DNA from: Pipra filicauda
Lineage: Eukaryota; Chordata; Aves; Passeriformes; Pipridae
Length of the DNA: 64,000 bases
Direction of reading: 5' to 3'
NCBI RefSeq assembly: GCF_003945595.2
Contig: NW_024104286.1
Span: 372,001-436,000, forward strand
The translations under genes were made by a program, and so were the position numbers. Below are positions 1 to 13,300 of this stretch, one piece after another (position 1 is the first letter of the stretch; each line of letters begins with the position of its first letter). The notes under the pieces are model-generated. The model did no database searches. It had not been told where the DNA came from and saw only the letters and a program-made list of their open reading frames with translations.

Positions 1-3000
1 TCCAGTAGTGACTCCTTTTCTGTTTTCACCTACAAGGACACAGTAAGAAGCTAAGCAGTCACACATGTAACTACTATCTCCCTACTACTTCCCATCAGGG
101 ATAAACACAGAGATCTACTGTGCCTCAAATGTGCCCTTGAATTGCACATGGCAGCAATCAGTGCAAGGAGAACAGGAATGCCACCAGTGTGCTTGGCATT
201 CTGAGTTGCATATTAGGAAGAGAAAGAACAGTCATAAAACAATATAAGTAACCTGAATCTATAATAACAAACCATATGAATAATTATTCAAGAACATGCA
301 ATTCAAGTAAGTACTTTGCCTCAAGCAGCTGCTCTTTTCCTGGCTTTTCCTCTCCCAGCACCTACCAAATAGTCAAGCAGTCAGAACAACTCTTCAGGGG
401 GAGTTTTCTACCTAGACTGTTTAAAAGTAAATCCTACTGCTTTAGGGATATACGAGCAAGACTGAAACACTGTATTCACCAAATGTATGTCTACATCAAC
501 AGCAAAAACCCCCCAGCTTTCTCCTGTGTTCATGTCAATCTTTATTTTCCTCAAGCTCACACATCCCTGATCTCACAGTCTGAATTGCTCACACTGACCT
601 CAGGAACAGACCACTCAGAGTCAGACTATTTTCTGAGTGTCTCAGCATGAGCTGCAGCCACTGTCACTCACCTGCCAGACCTGCTCCACTCTACTGCCTG
701 AAACTGGGCCAAACACTGCCACACCTTCCACGTGGGCACCTTCCACTACTGCCCTACTTCCTTGATCCTCCCTTCCTGCCCAGCTCACCTTTTAATTTTG
801 TAATGCTGCAAAATAGAGTCCACAGCCCAAAGTTCAAGCCTAGGTGAGCTCCATCTTTCAAAGTATGAGGAAGTCTGAATATGTTTTGGTGTTGTGTCAG
901 AGAGATAAGCCTGTTACATGGGTAGCTTTGCTCTGTGTAACAGAATAGAAGAAGGGTAGTTCCTATCGCTTAGGATGGTTTAGGACTACCCTAGGACCAA
1001 TTTGAAACACCAGCACTAACATTGCCCAGAATATCCATGGGAGATATCCTGTCACAGACAAGTGTTATCTGCCAAGAGCCCAACTCACTACTTGAGACTG
1101 TCAGGTTCCTCACATTAGCAGCACAACATCAAGCACTGCTCTGAAAAGACACATGAGACTCTTCAGACAGGCCAACCTTACAGAAACGTTGTTCTCCCCA
1201 CACACATACTTAACCATTAATCCTAAAGCTGTTTTACATTTCTTCTCCCTCTGCTAACACTCTTAACACCTAACATGCCATTATCTATTTCAAGAGGCAA
1301 GAGCTAACAGCAAGTATGTTAGAGAAACTGCTGAGTTTGCACTTAAAAATGTCTAACCAAAGCCCTGAGTTGCAACCATCCCGTTTCTATCCAAATAAAT
1401 ACAGCAGAAGGACCAATGACTCAGTCATTCCTGTGCATGCACAACACAAGTATTGGTTAAGTCCAATAAATCTCTTTTGAGGTAGATATATACAGTACAA
1501 AATACATTAAGGGTCAAATGCAAACATCATATTCACTTCATCTTCTTGCCTTGTCTTCCAGTTTTGCAGGAAACCTTGCAAACATATTATTTCTGCCTAA
1601 TCAGTATTCAAGCCAGGTTTTTCTGAGTTCTGAGCTCTAAGACAATTTGCAGCTACACCACCACTGAAACCAAATCCATACACGTAATGGTATCATGGAG
1701 TTTCAGTTAGGGCCACAAGTAAAAGTAGGTTATCACAAAATACAGCTAAGGAAAATCCAGGTATTTTAAATAAATTTGCACACTAAACAGTGCTGTTCCA
1801 AAAAAGGTTCCAACAGTTTCATCAACAAGAAAAAAAATAATAAAAACCTTCTGCTGGGGTTTTCAAAGGAAGTATTAAACTAGAAATTTGAGCTTAGTTC
1901 CCAAAAACTGATTTTTATCACTTGTCCCCTGTCACTAGAACACAAGAGGAAAGGAGAAAAGACAGTTTGAGTGACAGGCAGCCCCCTACTGCCAACTCCC
2001 TTAGAGATAGGATTCAGTTAAAAAATTCAAAGAACTCTAATGAAAACCATGCAAACAACAGATAAATCAGATTACAGTCTGCTCAGAATCCAGCCAAGGT
2101 TCACATGGAAGGTTTGCAAACCTTTAGATAAACTTGTCCCAAGTTTAGAGTTTGTGACAAGCAAGCAAAGAGGTTTGGGATTTTTCACAGCTGTCAGACC
2201 ACGATGGCAGACACAGGATACAATAACAAAAATAATAAATCTTGAGATTCACTTTTCTTTTGAATAAAATATCCATAAAAAATGATCCATTCTATTATAA
2301 ATAAGCTTAGAGATTAATACAAATTCATATTCAGTGAATAATTAGTGCACCAACAGTTGCTTTAGAAAGATGACTGAGCAGAGAAGCATCTGCTAATCAG
2401 TCATTTTTGTGCTTAATCTTTTTTAAAAAAAAACAAAGGTAAACCAGACTGCAGGACTGCTATCAGCTAGTGAATTAAGTGCTGATAAGTACCAAAATGC
2501 GACTGCATTGGCGCAAACACACATGGTCACATCTTGTTGTGAACAAACAAAAATAAGCATGACTACAGAAAGAAGCAGCACTGACACCTGCCTGTGCTTC
2601 TATGACTATTGCTTACTTTGTCATAAGCATGTGAAGGTTGGAGAAATTTCTCCCCCATAGCTGTGGTTCTTTCTACAAGCACAACTTGCAGGTCCTATTT
2701 CAAAATTCACTGTCACATCACAAGTCACAGTGATTCAATATTTAGGCTTTATGCAGTCCCTGTCAACTCCAGTTCTTTGAATATCAAGTAATCCCCCATT
2801 TAGCCCACCTTCTTCCAGAGAAAGGTTGTCTGGGTGAGAAACTTTCCCCAAAGAAAAACTGAAGGATGAAAAAATCCGAGTAACCAACAAGCAAAAGAGA
2901 AAGGTTGTGCTGTACGTTCTCAAATGTCCCAACAGGAATTCAGACTTGCGAGTTATAATCTTCAAAATCTGAAGACAGAAATATTCTCCAAATTAATGAC

Positions 3001-3753
3001 AAAAAAAACACAAACAAAAAAGAAACAACTTAAACATGGTTGCAATAAATGTACTGAAGTATTAAAGTAATATAAAGAGGTCCAGAAGAAGCATTTGGAC
3101 TCCAAAGAGGAAGAGTGGGACAAGCCTTCACCTCTCAGGTCCAAAGGACAGTTTAGATATTTAACAGTGTTAACAGCTTCCCCCTGAACAATGGCAATAT
3201 TGTCCCTTCAAGTAAGTCAGAGGTAGTGTCTAAAACAGCATAATGAACACAGCAGCAGCCCCCAGCTGGGCTCAGCTATGCCTCAGGTGGCCCAAGGACA
3301 ATACCATCTCAGCCAGCCTGGCCAGACTGCTACGGGATCAGCAGCAATCCTTGGAGTGAGCCGTGGTGATGGGAAACAAGCAGGATGCACACACAAGGGC
3401 ACGGTGAGCCCAGTCACCAGGGAGATGCGCCCCACAATCGGGTACATCTGCTCCAGAGGCCAGCCTCTCGTTGGCAGGCAGGGACTGCACCAGACGGCAG
3501 CAGATGTGTGCATAACTTAGTCAAACACTTAGCACAGACAGACACGCAGCAGCACTCAGACAGTACTTTGTTCCACTCAGGTCCACACATCACCAGGAGC
3601 GGGGACCTGGCTGTACGTGATGTCTAACCACGTTTCCTCTAGGACACTTTTTTTTTTTAAATGAATGGAGACTACAATGGGTTTCACTTGATAAGTAAAA
3701 CACTGAGCATAGTTCAAAGATGTCCACTGATGAGCACAAGCAGGATACAGCAA
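1..3753 (-). other. PLCXD2 3' UTR / downstream flank
   Basis: No convincing coding exon is visible in this AT-rich stretch. It lies directly downstream of the PLCXD2 stop codon, so part or all may be 3' UTR. The only minus-strand poly(A) hexamers I noticed are ATTAAA (791-796) and AATAAA (541-546), which would imply a UTR of about 3 kb. Small ORFs look like chance. Confidence 0.4.
541..546 (-). terminator. Candidate poly(A) signal AATAAA for PLCXD2
   Basis: The plus strand reads TTTATT, hence AATAAA in gene orientation, about 3.2 kb past the stop codon. A variant ATTAAA lies at 791-796. Neither is confirmed by a visible downstream GU-rich element. Confidence 0.25.
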
Positions 3754-3916
3754 TCAGGATTTAGATGGAGATTCATCCTCTTCTAAAAGGAGGTCATTCA
3801 GTGCAATAACTGTAGCAGCAAAGTCAACCAGCTCCACAAAGTCCGAGGTAATTATGTTAACACCCATAACACCGGGCTTCTGTTCTTTCACCCAATTCAA
3901 AATCATGGGCAGGTTC
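3754..3916 (-). CDS. PLCXD2: PLCXD2 terminal coding exon 4
   Basis: This exon encodes the last 53 residues, beginning NLPMILNWVKEQKPGVMGVN and ending in an acidic EEDESPSKS tail before TGA (3756-3754). The acceptor is TTCTTTAG|GAACCTG. Its first base completes the Arg codon begun in exon 3. The sequence is a continuation of the PLCXD fold (INIITSDFVE-like strand) and not a frameshifted extension. Confidence 0.94.
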
Positions 3917-6900
3917 CTAAAGAAATTGAAATAAAGAAAATGAGACACTTTAAAAGAGACACTTCTCTATATTTACTCTACTTACTTCAAACACAACATG
4001 CTGTTTACAAAATATATTATCTCATGTCTGTAACTGGGTCCTGACTGCCACCAGCTGATGAGACGAGTGCTTAACATAGCACATGGTCATTAGCTATCAA
4101 ATACTGGTCAGTCATCAATCCAAATTAGCAGGCACACAAAACATTTGTGAACTCTGTATTCACTGAGCAGACTGTGCTTCAGTATTCAACGTTACACTAC
4201 AATTTTCTCCAACCTGGTTTGTTTTCACCTGAGCACGTGTTAAGTCAAAAGCTCAATTTCATAGCAGACTGCAGTGTAGCACAAAGCAAAGCTATATCTG
4301 GCCTGAGATGCTCCCCTGCCCATTTCTGCCTCAGAGTCAGCAGGAAAAAAGTTGGAGGCAGCATTTCTACAAAACTCCTTTCAGCTTCCAGACCCACCCA
4401 AAACAACGGGATCAGGGAAACCAAACCCAGAATCAGGCTGTCAGCTCTATAGGAGTTGAGTGTCCTGCTATACATCACTGTAACCAGAGGAAGGTGAGGT
4501 GTGTCAGGAACTGAGTTAAATGGAGTTAGAAATTCTACTATGGGGAAAAATTTCAAGTAATTTCTTGGACACAGTGCAAGCCAGGAGTCTACACCAGCTT
4601 TTTTGCACTTTAACATGCAAACACCAGTTTTTTCAGCAGTTAGACAAATGGATAAATACATTAGTATTATTTAAATTAGTGCCGTAGCACCCATACATTA
4701 TTTGTGAAGATGGTAGACATGCAAATTAGCTACCAGGGTGATAAAGAAAAAAACCACATCCACAAAAATTTAAAAAACACCCTACCACACCTGCTTCAGG
4801 AAAATTTTAAAAATCTTATCAAGAATCAAGAGAAAAAGAGAACTTGAGTGAAGGCATAATTACTGCCCCTGTCAAGGGACACATGAGACTTCTGCTGGCT
4901 AAGTGCGACTGTTGCACGTTTCTCCTTTAACAAGAGCTCAAGAACATTTAAATATTCATATTCAGGGCAAAATTTCCATATGAGAAGGCAGACATCTACA
5001 TAAAATGCAAAGACTGATTTGCACATCAGCTAGTTTGTGTAAACGCACACGAGCAATCATGCTTTAGCAAACGGCAGCATCTACTAAATTTTCAGTTTAC
5101 TTCCAAACAAGGGGTAAGGATAGGGCTGAAAGACAGGGATGGAGCGAAGGCAGGCTTCCAGTTAATGGTGGTTTACGGCCCAGATCCGTGCCAGGAGTCG
5201 CTTGAAAAAAAAACACGGATGTTTTAAAGCCGAAACGCGGTTCGATGCCGGCTGTAACCCGCAGACCGCGGCCGCTGCACCGCCCAGCACCAGCCCGGCG
5301 CTGACCCCGCTCACGGCCCCCCAGCGCCGCCCAGCGCCGAGCGCCCGCACACACCCGGAACGCCGGCTGGGATGGCTCATGTTCTGCCAGATTAATGCCC
5401 GTAAACAGGAAGCAGACTGAAAATTCCGTGGGGTATACCGCCACCTTACTTGACAGAATCGCCTGGGTTGGAAAGCATATTAAAGGTCATCTCATTCCTA
5501 CCCTGCTGCCACGGGGAGGGACACTTTACACTAGACCAGGTTGCTCAAAGTCCCATCCAGTTCAGCTGTGAACTCTCCCAGGGATGGGGCATCCACAACT
5601 GCTCTGGCTTCATCACCCTCACAGTAAAAAATTTCTTCCTAATACCTAACCTAAACCTATTCTCTTGCAGTTTAAAGCTATTCTCCATTGTTCTGTCACT
5701 ACATGCTCTTGTATGAAGTCTCCCTCCATCCTTCTTGTAGGCTCCCTTCAGGTACTGGAAGGCTGCAATTAGGTCACCCTGGAGCATCCTCTTCTCTAGG
5801 CTGAACAATCCCAATTCTCCTAGCGTTTCCTCACAGGAAAGGTGATCCAGCCCTTTAATGATCTTCATGGCCTCCCCAATGGACTCACTCCAACAGGTTG
5901 ATGTCCTTCCCATGCTGGGGACCCCAGAGCTGGACACAGCACTCCAGGTGGGATCTCATGAGTGGAGTAGAGGGGCAGAATCAGCACCCTCAACCTGCTG
6001 CCCATGCTGCTTTGGATGCAGTCCAGGATGTGTTTGGCCTTCTGGGCTGCAAGTGCACATTGCCAGGTCATGTCCAGGCTCTCATCCAACAGTACCCTCC
6101 AAGTCCTTCTCACCAGGCCTGCTCTTGGTCAACAACTTACATCAGCAACTTTTGTGAGTGTGAAAGCACAACATTTGCTATTTTTAGAAAGGATTTTTAA
6201 AAAGCTACATTGACATTAACTTCAAAACAGTAATACTGTAATTAACTCTGAAGTGACCAATGAACAAGGAACATGAACTGGCTGCTGAAGATGTGTGTTT
6301 ATCTCAGTGCTTAGAAATAAGCTCAGTTCCTGATCGAATTAGACCAGTTGAGACCATCTGTACGAGATGGTCTCAATTTAAAACTTAATATCATTATGGC
6401 AAAATAAACTGTTAGTGACATCAAAACACGGAATATTAAATAGTGAGCCAGGAGACCAGATCCTATCAGGACAATTTTGCTAATTTTTAGCAAATAGGCT
6501 ACAAGGTGATAATTCCATAATATTCAGTCATATGGAAATACTCTGGTCATGCTGTTAACACTATTAAGAGTCACTGGCACTCTGTGCTACTCCAAGTAAA
6601 ACCCTCTTATAATGATCTTACTCATAGACAAAATAATTGTACAACAGTCAGTGGTATTAAAGTCAAATGGTTAATCTAATTTTTGGTAAAAAAGAAAAAA
6701 CCCAAGATAAAATACTGCCCCAGGCCATATATCTGTCCATTACTGATATTACTGGGACAGATTTGTACAGACAAATGCAAAACCGAATGCAGAAATAGCC
6801 AATCTTCCTCTGTGGCACAAGCTCTCTGCCCCCCCCAACCCACTTACAGTTATATATATATATACACACACCCTGTCACTGTATTATTTTCATTGATTCT

Positions 6901-7309
6901 TTATTTTTAAGGGTTGCAAATATCTCTCACAAGCAACAAGTACTGAGCAAAGCAGCATCAAGCCTAAGCTAACATCTCGTGGTTTCTTGCTTACTCAGTG
7001 CTTCTTTCGACGTGAAACGTGGTAAGTAAAGAACTGAGAAATGAAGACAAGTCCTTACCTATGAACAAGTGTGTTCTTCAGACCACGAACGAGATGCCGT
7101 GCAATAGTTTTCACTCGAGGTGTGAGGATTGCTTGAGAAACATGAAAAGTCCCATAACGACTTCGTTCCTCAAGTGTGGTCTCCAGGAACTGCAGCAGTT
7201 TGTGCACGTTGGTTGTATTAGCCCACGGTGCTGGCATTTTATTACCTGGCCACAGGAAGGGGTATTCCTGATACAAAGGGTGGTGGTAAAATATGAGAAC
7301 CTAACGGAA

Positions 7310-7365
<56 letters not shown>

Positions 7366-10300
7366 AACAAACAAACAAAATCACAATTATTATATTTTTA
7401 TTTGAGCAGGATGTTGCATTGGCTTATGCTCATATAGTACTGTTGCAGCTAGCATAGCAGTGAAAAGAGGACCAAGCAAAAAGAAGGTGCTCTCAAGTCA
7501 AGAGTGTCAGTAAATTTTCTGCACTATTGCCAAAGGAGACAGATCATTTTGGTTAGCTATGAGAACAGGATTGCTTCAGGCTTTAAGGGTCATCAGTTTA
7601 CAATGACAGGTGCCAGGAGCATACTGAACAGTCTTTTGAAGAATTCAGCTTAAATGCATTTCTAAGAGAATTTCAGATTCTTACCATCAAAGAATACTGT
7701 ATCTGTACTTTAAGTTAAGAACTTTAGCAGTCTTGCCATGTTCTGAGTAACTCCTACTAGGTGGCTAAAGGGTACTGGGTCGAGTGGTGTAATGGCATTC
7801 TGCTGACACTTACAGCATGAGATGCCAAAGCTTTCTTGCTTTCAGTAAAACCTTCTCCAAATCAAAAGTCCATATTTTATGCCTTGTAAGGTGGTTCTCT
7901 ATAAGAGGATAGCACAAAGACGCAATACTTTTTATTAACACCCACATTTACAAAACATTCATTTTGAGCCCTAACACTGACAACATTAGCTCAGAGGAAT
8001 TCCTCAAAGCCTCATGTATTTTACAGTTTAAGAATTACAGCTGCTGCTGAAATTCAGCCACTGTTGAAACCCTATTCTTGGTTTGTATGTACACATGGGA
8101 GCAGAAAGAAGAAGCATTTAACCTCACCTTTATAGATTTGGATGGCTGCAAAGGAGCTAAGAAATTCTGTACTCTACCTCAGTCACATTAAAGCCAGAAA
8201 GATGACAGTTAATCAAATCCTCACCAACACAAGTCTGCAATACACGCTCTTCCAGAAGAGAAAACCACTTGTGAGGAACACAAAGCTCCAAGGATATATA
8301 ATTTAATTTAACAAGCATGCTTGGGAACAGGACATAGACTAGTCACATCATGGACAAGGGGATACCCTGCTGCACATAAATGGAGGAAAACATGCACACT
8401 ACATAAAGGAGGCCCTAGTGGGCTTTAAATTGACCATCAGCATCATCCTTGGTCCAACACCTCTGAGTGGGAACTACACACAGATTCTGTTTTTAAAATC
8501 TTAACCTTTTGGGTTTGAAAAACATTACACATCCTTTCCCTACCTGGTGCTTCTTCTCCCACATGTACTGTAATGTCACGTATTCCACACATTCAACAGC
8601 ACAAAGTTTGGATTCAAATGCTGAGTGGATCCTGTTGATCAAGAAGTGGTGATGGCCGTCATCCATGGCATAGAAGTGATTGAAATCCAAGAAGATTACT
8701 TCCTTGGGGTGCTGCTCAAGGAAGGTATTAATCTCCTTCAGCCCATCCCATACTTTGATGCCAAACAAGCCATGTATGAAATAAATCTCTTGTCCTATTT
8801 CCCCAGGTTTGGAAGATACACGAAGATCAAAGTAGCGGATCCCACCTTCCAACTGCTCTTTGAAAGTCAGATTTTGAGTCACTGACCATTTCTTCATGAT
8901 CCTTCTAACCAAGGAAATTCTGGCCAAACGTTTGATGGCTGTGGCTTGGTCTGGTCCCACAGGAGATTTCTCATCAACCCAGTAGCTGAAAGAATCATGT
9001 GATCCTGGGGGAAAAAAGCCAAGAATAATTAATTTTAGAAAAACTGACTCTGCCAAAACACATATATCCATGTGCTCTGTAAACTGAACAAAGTCCTACA
9101 TGTATGGCAGGATCACAGAAGAGTTATGCTCAAGTGTGAGCCTTTCAGACTATCCTTTACATCTTGGTTTTACCTGACTCTACAACAAGAGCTATGCATA
9201 GGGTTCTCAGTTGGGAGCTCACACAAGAAAACAGTTCCGATTTCAGTGCGCTCCGAAAACCACAAGACAAACAAAAGTGGGTAAAGAAGAACTTCCTTCC
9301 AACCTTCCTTCAATTTATAAACTACCAATCAATCTTCAAAGCTTTCCCAGAGCCTGGTAGATCACTGATCTCCGATGAGACTTCCAGCTTCATTGTAAAA
9401 ACCTGAGACTTCAATTTAATTCTACCTGGTAAATCCAATTACGACCTAATACAGCAGAGTTCTTCAAAGAGGTATCTTTATTTGTGTGATGGACAGAGGG
9501 ATCTGCACCTGCACAAGCCCCAAGATAGTAAATAAATGATTAGTAGTTTGAACAGTGGGCAATGATTGGCTGAACTTAGAGGTGGAACCCTTGAGTACAC
9601 CACATTTACTGTGTGTGTAGATACCAAGCTCATGTTAAATGAGATCACGAACGTGTCTTTTACCTGGCAGTGCCTTTGAGTGACCAAACATACGGTGAAC
9701 AGAAAACTCCTCAAAAAAAGACGACCAGCAATCAAAATCACCAGTCCATGCCAAAATAATCACCAGTCCAACAAAGCTCCTGTAACACTATCTGTACCTT
9801 GGCAGAAAAACTGCACCTCTAGCATAAAATTTTTGCTTACTAGAAAAAGCCTCCAACTGAAAATTCAATGGTAAATGGAAACAAACTTGAATAACAACAA
9901 AATTCCTTGAAAATAACAGCTGTGGAGTCAATCAAATATCCCTACCCTAGCCAAGTCAGTAACAGAACAAAGAGTGAGGGCAGTGTATCTCAGCCTGCAC
10001 TGTACCAGAACAGCAGAAAGCAAAGACAGGTAGAAGTTGATCCACCAGACTGAGGTTTACCAGGGATTTCTAATCATTGACACCAGGCACCAGCATTCTG
10101 GCCATGCAGCTGCAACTGCTGCAGGCTCACCTTCCCTGTGAACCCCAGACAGGAAAAACGCTATAGGAGCTCTATAAGCCCTCCTTCCCTTTCTCTTCAG
10201 CATAGTGGAAGAGTTTGCTCATTAAGCCAGACCCCACCCACCCCCTGCAGACCCACTTGCTGAAGTACAGAGAAAGCATCTTCACCACCAGTAACAAGGA

Positions 10301-13300
10301 GCTCATATCCCAGCTGCCCCAGGAATACAAGGACCCTGCACCATGTTGCTGGCATCTGCATTTTCTAATCGTGCATGGCCTAAGGTTCTTGTCCCTGCTT
10401 CTAGGGCTATGCTTTTCTAGAATTTCCTTCTCTACCTCAGTTTGCAACTCTAAAAAGTCCTACCTTGTCATATCCAATTTTAACATGAAATTTGAGGCAT
10501 CCATAGCCTCTTTTACCCAAACCTTTTGTGTATAAGGGCTCACTTGAAGACTGATGGATTCCCTGTGATGCAAGGTCAGAGCTACAAACAAGATTATGAT
10601 CTCAATTGGATTATCCCGTCGGCATTTTTTAATCCAGATGGAAGAACAGACTGTGCATAAACCAAACATCAGTTGCCAACAACCTTAAATGCCCTCTGTC
10701 TCCATGAATTTCAACTAGTTCAAAAGCAATGAAAAGGTACCATGAAGGTTAGTTTTCAGGCTTTACAGATAACCACTAAAACTAGTTCTGACCAACTCTT
10801 CATGAATTCTTCACAGCCTTGTAAAAGTGTGCCTCTTATGGTTTTCCATTCAGTCCTCTAGAAACAAGTGACAAAAGAGCTGGTTTTAAAAGATGCCATC
10901 TTAAGAAGCTATTTACTACCTGTCACAGTAAACTACATCAGAAAGTAGCTGTCAGTTTTGGAGTGAGAGGATTTTCTTTCCCACCTCCAAACATGCAGAC
11001 AAAATACAGGATCAAACCCCAAACAAAATACAGGATCAAACCCCAAACAAAATACAGGATCAAACCCCAAACAAAATACAGGATCAAACCCCAAACAAAA
11101 TACAGGATCAAACCCCAAACAAAATACAGGATCAAACCCCAAACAAAATACAGGATCAAACCCCAAACAAAATACAGGATCAAACCCCAAACAAAATACA
11201 GGATCAAACCCCAAACAAAATACAGGATCAAACCCCAAACAAAATACAGGATCAAACCCCAAACAAAATACAGGATCAAACCCCAAACAAAATACAGGAT
11301 CAAACCCCAAACAAAATACAGGATCAAACCCCAAACAAAATACAGGATCAAACCCCAAACAAAATACAGGATCAAACCCCAAACAAAATACAGGATCAAA
11401 CCCCAAACAAAATACAGGATCAAACCCCAAACAAAATACAGGATCAAACATTTAGTGAAGACATTTCAGAAGAAGCCATGTGAGGTCTGGCTCATGCAGC
11501 AAGCTGTAGCTTACAGATGTTTGAGTTTCAGACACCTTCCCATACAGCAGAATGAGTCTTTCAAGCTTCCATAATATTTAGAAAGTAGACTTCAATCACA
11601 TGGGGCTTGTCTTCTGCCTTGGAATGAGTCACTTGGCACACAGAAATCATGGGGTTTTTTGTTTTTCACTCTGAAGGTGTTTGGGTTTTTTTGTTTGTTT
11701 TTGTTTTTGGTTTTTTTTTTTATGATCTTGATTCTATCTATTTTATTTCTTCCTCTGTTTAAGTCAATGTAGAAAATTGTTTGACTTTCTGGAATAATGA
11801 CATAAGAAATATTTTCTTTTTATTCTAACTAAGACAGTGCAGCAGTCTAGAGATCTGTCTATAGGAGTCACTCTCACCATTATGCTCCCTTAGACTGATA
11901 AATCTGACTTACAAAGGAATGACAATTTTATCTGGTCACAAATATATCATTGCCAACTTGGAGTTATCTGAGCAAATCTGAATCAAGAAACAGCTTGTTT
12001 TCTTAAGTCTGATCCCATACTTGACAGCTACAAAAGCCTTTCCTTTGCAAATTGCCACATACAAGGTGCATGTAAGGACACAAAGAGCAAATTTGCTCTC
12101 TACAGTATCACAAACATCCTATTTACAGCACTAGAGAGCAACATGAAAGAAAATGAGCCAGAAGCACATTGCAACTTTTTCAACACATAGTTTAAAAACT
12201 GCACTCCTTAACAGCAAACTAAACTATATGTGACATGCTTCTATAGATAGAGAAGATCCTCTCTGCCCGTGGCTCTGCTAAAAGTCTAAGAAATGGAACT
12301 TTCACTTACAATGAAGTCAACAGGCATACCTAGAAAAAAACCCAACAAACAGAACATGAGCTGGAGCATCTGAAAAACATGCCTTTCTTTTGGCAGACCA
12401 CCTGTTGGTAGCAGACCACCTGCTAAGGAGGACAGGGGAACATCATCAATTCTATTGAGCATCATCAATTCTACTGATCATTCTATGATCAATACTGAGG
12501 CTGGAACGACAGCACAAGTTCAATTAGTTTTCAGTGGTCATTTAAGAAGGCCAGCCACCACTGTGAGAAATATCTAGGCCAAACCTGGACCCACAACATT
12601 TTTACTCCAGGAAGAGAAAACCAAACTGAAGCAACAGCACTGGATGCTCGTTGGGCTGTGGGGTAAGAGCAATGTGGGGATTCACATCATCCACCAGGCC
12701 CTTCTTTAATTTAAGATCACTGTGATATGTTACCAGCTCAGCCACTGCCTTTTAATATAGCTTAGCTGTGATGTTAAGTACATGCTAAGCCGATTGTATC
12801 ATGAGGTCAAAATAATCCCTGCTCTCCTTCACTCTACTCCTGAACTCCATCAAAGTGTAGCCATTCTGCAGCTATGGCAGAAACCAGGCTAGTTGCTGAT
12901 ACATGTGATACAGCATGATTTCTTTTTGAAAAAGCATAAACTAAACCAATCCAACTCTGTAAAATTTAAAAGGCAAAGGCTAGAGCATATACCAGAAGAA
13001 TGAAGAAGGCTAGTCCCATTTTGTTAGCAGTTCAGTGTAAGAGCTGCTAACCACATTCTCAACTCATGTCTAACACAAGGATGTGTGAAGATACTCAGAT
13101 GCTGTACAGGACAGCAAGACAGGGCTGGAAGTTCCTGGACAGAGCAAGTGCCACAAAACTCTCATAGCAATGTACATAGGAAAGTCTTTTTCACATGTAA
13201 AAAATCCTTCACGATCTGCGTTCCCCACCACATAAACAGTGTGTGTCACCTCAAATTATTATGGGCAACTTTTCTTTGGAAAAACAACCGCAAGAATTCT

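Larger units (their letters stand above)
3917..7058 (-). other. PLCXD2 intron 3
   Basis: This is the intron between coding exons 3 and 4. It holds a CpG-rich patch (about 5195-5400), a long CR1 fragment (5450-6135), a perfect 12-bp inverted repeat (6348-6376) and a short TA microsatellite near 6851. No additional coding exon was recognised. Confidence 0.8.

Noticed and set aside
5865..6113. ORFs on both strands inside the CR1 fragment
   Set aside because: Non-coding 3' region of a truncated retrotransposon; no reverse transcriptase motif.
10933..11574. Long ORFs on both strands with QTKYRIKP or DPVFCLGF repeats
   Set aside because: They come from the 24-bp minisatellite; the period is a multiple of three, so frames remain open without selection.
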